From the NCBI GenBank assembly GCA_001839685.1, contig MLAK01001077.1, positions 1 to 18,424 on the forward strand: a stretch of DNA of 18,424 nucleotides. The letters run 5' to 3'. Shown one piece after another: positions 16,158 to 18,424 of this stretch; positions within the stretch are counted from its first letter, which is position 1; each line of letters begins with the position of its first letter. The notes below the pieces were generated by a model. That model was not told where the DNA came from and searched no databases. It saw only the letters and a list, made by a program, of their open reading frames with translations. The translations under genes and the position numbers were made by a program. Source of the DNA: Tritrichomonas foetus (taxonomy: Eukaryota > Parabasalia > Tritrichomonadida > Tritrichomonadidae).

Positions 16158-17318
16158 TTACTTTACCTTAGCTTCTAATGCTGCTACTCGTTGTAGTAAA
16201 GAGTCGACGTAAGCTTTAGTGGCATATTCTTCATCCTTGTAGTTAACTAGTAGTCCGTGAACTTTCATNGTTGGTATTTTCACATCCATCTGATCATTGG
16301 TAATGTCTACTGANAAACGCCCTGGGATTATAGAAACNTTAGGTGCNCGAATATCTATCTCTTTAGGATGCTCAAGTTTAAACAGATCACTCATGACTTG
16401 TATGGCTACTACCGATCCACCAGTTTGATTGAATCCAACTATGAAGTTTTCACAGTTGACCAAAGTATTCCACTTCGATGTTAGGTTTAAATAACCAGAA
16501 GAGTTCAAGTCCATTGTATTATCATCTTGAGTTTGTATTTTTATCGCACCTTCTTCTGTTGCACTGTTTTGAACAAACTTACTGGGATCAACTCCACCTC
16601 CTCCGGCTTGCTGATCGACATATTCTTTAGTTGCGTATTCCTTATCCTCACCATTGACGAGTGATCCATTGACTTTAAGCTTCGGAGTAGTGACATCAAT
16701 GGCTTGAGGATGTTTAAGCCAAAAATCAGCCTCATCGATGTAGATATATGGATCTCCACCTGAATCACGTGTAAAATTAAAACTTGTACAATCAAAGGTT
16801 GCAAGTCCAGCTGTAGCGAACGCTATCTCCCTAGAAGACGTAAAAATCAAACTATTAACACATTGCATTAAAATTTCATCGGTAGTGTGCAATTGTATTT
16901 TGACTGTTGATTGACCATTAGGAACGTAATTACTGAGCTCATCTTTGGTGGCAAACTGAGACACATCAATTGACGCGTCATCGCCCTTATCTCCTTTAGG
17001 TCCTTGTGGACCTTGAACACCTTGTGGTCCTTGTGGTCCTGTGTCACCTTTTGGTCCTTGGATTCCAGGAGTTCCGTCTTTACCATTTTTACCGTCTTGA
17101 CCTGGTTCTCCTTTCAAGCTAGCGAGCCATTCTTCTTCACTCATTGGGTTTTCTACACTCTCTGCATAAACTTCATAAGCGCTTTTACCTGCAGGTCCTT
17201 GTGGTCCTTGTGGTCCGGGTGGTCCTGGTTCTCCACCGCCTCCTCCTCCTGATTCAGCAATCTTTTTATCAACATGAGCACGAACGCCTGGGGAAACTCC
17301 TAAGTAGTTCTGTTCCAT
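16158..17318 (-). CDS. Collagen-like fibre protein of the Maverick
   Basis: The product is 386 residues. A 20-residue head (MEQNYLGVSPGVRAHVDKK) is followed by a Gly6 run and two collagen Gly-X-Y blocks (about 29-43 and 70-113; GPQGPQGPAG, GPKGDKGD). Between them lies AYEVYAESVENPMSEEEWLASLKGEPG-type sequence; the EEWLASLKG motif is familiar from collagen-like tail or surface proteins of Firmicutes bacteria and their phages. The C-terminal part has two related modules, each with an HPxxID strand, a KxxVxGxLVN turn and EYATKxYVD, ending in a heptad-like coiled coil (LLQRVAALEAKVK). This is the build of a trimeric fibre. The family is inferred, not searched. A virion spike on Maverick capsids is plausible. 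Four unresolved codons lie in the last 90 residues. It is transcribed with the ATPase, 33 bp downstream of it. Confidence 0.85.
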   Translation of the reverse strand: MEQNYLGVSPGVRAHVDKKIAESGGGGGGEPGPPGPQGPQGPAGKSAYEVYAESVENPMSEEEWLASLKGEPGQDGKNGKDGTPGIQGPKGDTGPQGPQGVQGPQGPKGDKGDDASIDVSQFATKDELSNYVPNGQSTVKIQLHTTDEILMQCVNSLIFTSSREIAFATAGLATFDCTSFNFTRDSGGDPYIYIDEADFWLKHPQAIDVTTPKLKVNGSLVNGEDKEYATKEYVDQQAGGGGVDPSKFVQNSATEEGAIKIQTQDDNTMDLNSSGYLNLTSKWNTLVNCENFIVGFNQTGGSVVAIQVMSDLFKLEHPKEIDIXAPXVSIIPGRXSVDITNDQMDVKIPXMKVHGLLVNYKDEEYATKAYVDSLLQRVAALEAKVK

Positions 17319-17351
17319 CTTTAGGTCGGGTTAAAATTAAGCGAACTGTGT

Positions 17352-18302
17352 CTAAGTGCCTTCGATGGCAAAAGTATCATTAGATAAGTTGAGCGTCAAA
17401 CATGAATGATTGTCTTGTAAGGCGTGATAGATTCCCCACATCTCATCAGTGTCGAAAGTATGTGTGAGTTCTTTCATGAGAGTGTAAAAGTCTTCTTCTG
17501 AGAGTCCTTTCCAGATCTTCACATCTGTCGCCATTCTCTTAAGGTTCTTTAGGATAAACTTCGGTGTCTGAACTGCAAAGATTGCGGTAATGTTGTAGTG
17601 TCGGGTCTTGGTTAATAGTTTACACAATGGAGAATCGGGTNTTCTAATGAGGGCGTTCCCTGCAAAGTCATCTAACACGAGTAAAATGTTCTGTGGGTAC
17701 TGTTTGATGTTGTACTTCAGTAGTTTCCTACCGATGTACTTACAGATCTTCTTCTTGTTTGGTATTTCCACATTAGGCTTAGGATCATACCTAGTGTCAT
17801 TCTCAATAAAGATTGGAGTCTGTCGAGTAAGACCTGGGGGAGCTTCTGGAACTGGTACTAGCTTCTTTAAGTTGTGTTTGTCGATGGAATGTTGTANNGT
17901 CTCNTCNATCTTTTTGTAATGGGAGTTCAAGTACTTCATGAATGAATAGAACTTAACCTTGCGCTTAATGTGTCGCTGTAACCATTCCATTAGTTCGGTG
18001 TCTTTGATGTTTACCACTGGCGTCTTGAACACATCGACGAATGATGCCACGGTTTTATCTAAAGCGCCTGATGTAGAACAATACACGATTGTAGAATAGT
18101 AGGGCTGGGCNAACATGTTCTCNGACATCANCATGTGTTTAATGATTGCGTAAGACTTACCCGAACCCATTTTCCCGATAAATATGTAGAGTCCATTCGA
18201 GGAGAAAGGGTACTCAGGAGTTAAAGGCTTAATGGAAGCCATTTCGAGTTCCTTTTGATTCTTTCGAACAACCTGCTCAATGATTCGTTCGACCTTCTTC
18301 AT
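17352..18302 (-). CDS. Maverick DNA-packaging ATPase (A32/FtsK-HerA-like)
   Basis: The product is 316 residues. Walker A is GKMGSGKS (43-50) after a short beta strand (GLYIFI), and Walker B is NILLVLDDFAG (205-215, Asp211-Asp212). TKTRHYNITAIFAVQ (231-245) matches the sensor strand with Gln of viral A32-type ATPases. The size fits the family, which pumps DNA into capsids of Mavericks, virophages and large DNA viruses. Several codons (about 58-64, 132-136, 221) contain unresolved bases but the frame is intact. The start at 18302 is well placed: the N-terminal helix MKKVERIIEQVV precedes the domain, and an initiator TCATTTAA lies 17 nt upstream on the minus strand. It is divergent from the partial gene at 18318 with 15 bp between start codons. 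Confidence 0.92.
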   Translation of the reverse strand: MKKVERIIEQVVRKNQKELEMASIKPLTPEYPFSSNGLYIFIGKMGSGKSYAIIKHMXMXENMXAQPYYSTIVYCSTSGALDKTVASFVDVFKTPVVNIKDTELMEWLQRHIKRKVKFYSFMKYLNSHYKKXXEXXQHSIDKHNLKKLVPVPEAPPGLTRQTPIFIENDTRYDPKPNVEIPNKKKICKYIGRKLLKYNIKQYPQNILLVLDDFAGNALIRXPDSPLCKLLTKTRHYNITAIFAVQTPKFILKNLKRMATDVKIWKGLSEEDFYTLMKELTHTFDTDEMWGIYHALQDNHSCLTLNLSNDTFAIEGT

Positions 18303-18321
18303 TTTATCATGAATTAAATGA
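18299..18321. promoter_or_regulatory. Overlapping divergent initiators
   Basis: On the plus strand TCATTTTA (18299-18306) has its A 17 nt before the ATG at 18318. On the minus strand TCATTTAA (18321-18314) has its A 17 nt before the ATG at 18302. Each initiator overlaps the first codon or codons of the opposite gene, making a nearly symmetrical TCATTT...AAATGA module of 23 bp. Confidence 0.65.
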
Positions 18322-18424
18322 GTGACATTGACGTCAAAGGTGAGGATTTACGGATGGCTAGTAAGATGATCAAGAAGAGCCACTACAAGTCTACTCACAA
18401 AGTCTTATCTTATTGGAGAAAGTT
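18318..18424 (+). CDS. Partial Maverick gene, N-terminus only
   Basis: ATG at 18318 opens a frame that runs off the window (35 codons). The peptide begins MSDIDVKGEDLRMASKMIKK and is basic and helical, with many Lys, Ser, His and Tyr. This is too short to assign. Its place opposite the packaging ATPase and its initiator suggest a genuine gene of the element. Confidence 0.6.
   Translation, partial: MSDIDVKGEDLRMASKMIKKSHYKSTHKVLSYWRK

Larger units (their letters stand above)
15593..18424. mobile_element. Left part of a Maverick/Polinton DNA transposon
   Basis: This block differs from the rest of the window. It has higher G+C, a terminal region with repeated words, tightly packed minus-strand genes, and an A32/FtsK-HerA-type packaging ATPase, a hallmark of Mavericks/Polintons, which are abundant in trichomonads. 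Thirteen of the fourteen unresolved bases in the window fall here, as expected for a high-copy repeat. The polymerase, integrase, protease and capsid genes are not in view and should lie to the right. The exact left terminus is not certain; a 5' AG terminus with a 6-bp target duplication is typical, but I could not pin it down. Confidence 0.8.

Noticed and set aside
16868..17383. Open frames in other frames of the fibre gene
   Set aside because: They arise from the repetitive Gly-X-Y codons and have no independent support.

Overview
The window looks like nuclear DNA of a parabasalid protist, most likely Trichomonas vaginalis or a close relative. Four things point there. The DNA is very AT-rich with short, intron-free genes. 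Initiator-like TCAYTTT motifs lie just in front of several start codons. The gene types (BTB/ankyrin protein with DUF3447-like repeats, CAMK-type kinase with a long tail, single-pass surface-like protein) are typical of trichomonads. The right end carries part of a Maverick/Polinton DNA transposon. No ribosome binding sites or operons are expected, and none are seen. The species call is inference from these traits.

Layout. 1-252: three 20-bp tandem repeats and a gene-fragment-like stretch. 253-1479: single-pass membrane protein with an Asn-rich cytoplasmic tail. 2137-2427: small Smr-like protein. 2428-3478: intergenic DNA with a GC-rich island near 2697-2785. 3479-7981: three head-to-tail, strongly diverged paralogous genes (3479-4273, 5186-5779, 6724-7701). 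Each starts after the same ACTTCACT initiator-like box, and each is followed by a long branched inverted-repeat element that contains the same small AT hairpin. 8335-9050: decayed coding relic. 9521-11593: BTB/ankyrin gene broken by at least two frameshifts. 11599-11737: perfect 25-bp inverted repeat. 11799-12950: unrecognised trichomonad-type protein. 13039-14802 (minus): CAMK-like kinase, convergent with it. 15593-18424: left part of a Maverick, with terminal repeats, a small ORF, a collagen-like fibre protein, the packaging ATPase, and the start of a divergent gene.

The part most likely to be undescribed is the three-gene cassette. The proteins have diverged almost beyond recognition, yet the start-site box and a 37-nt 3' hairpin segment are conserved. 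One stem shows a compensatory base-pair change, and the surrounding long inverted repeats keep their architecture while changing sequence. In the Maverick, the compact 15-bp divergent promoter, with each initiator embedded in the other gene's first codons, and the phage-like collagen fibre are also notable.

Ambiguous bases fall almost only in the Maverick, as expected for a consensus over many copies. All family names rest on motif reading; no database search was possible.
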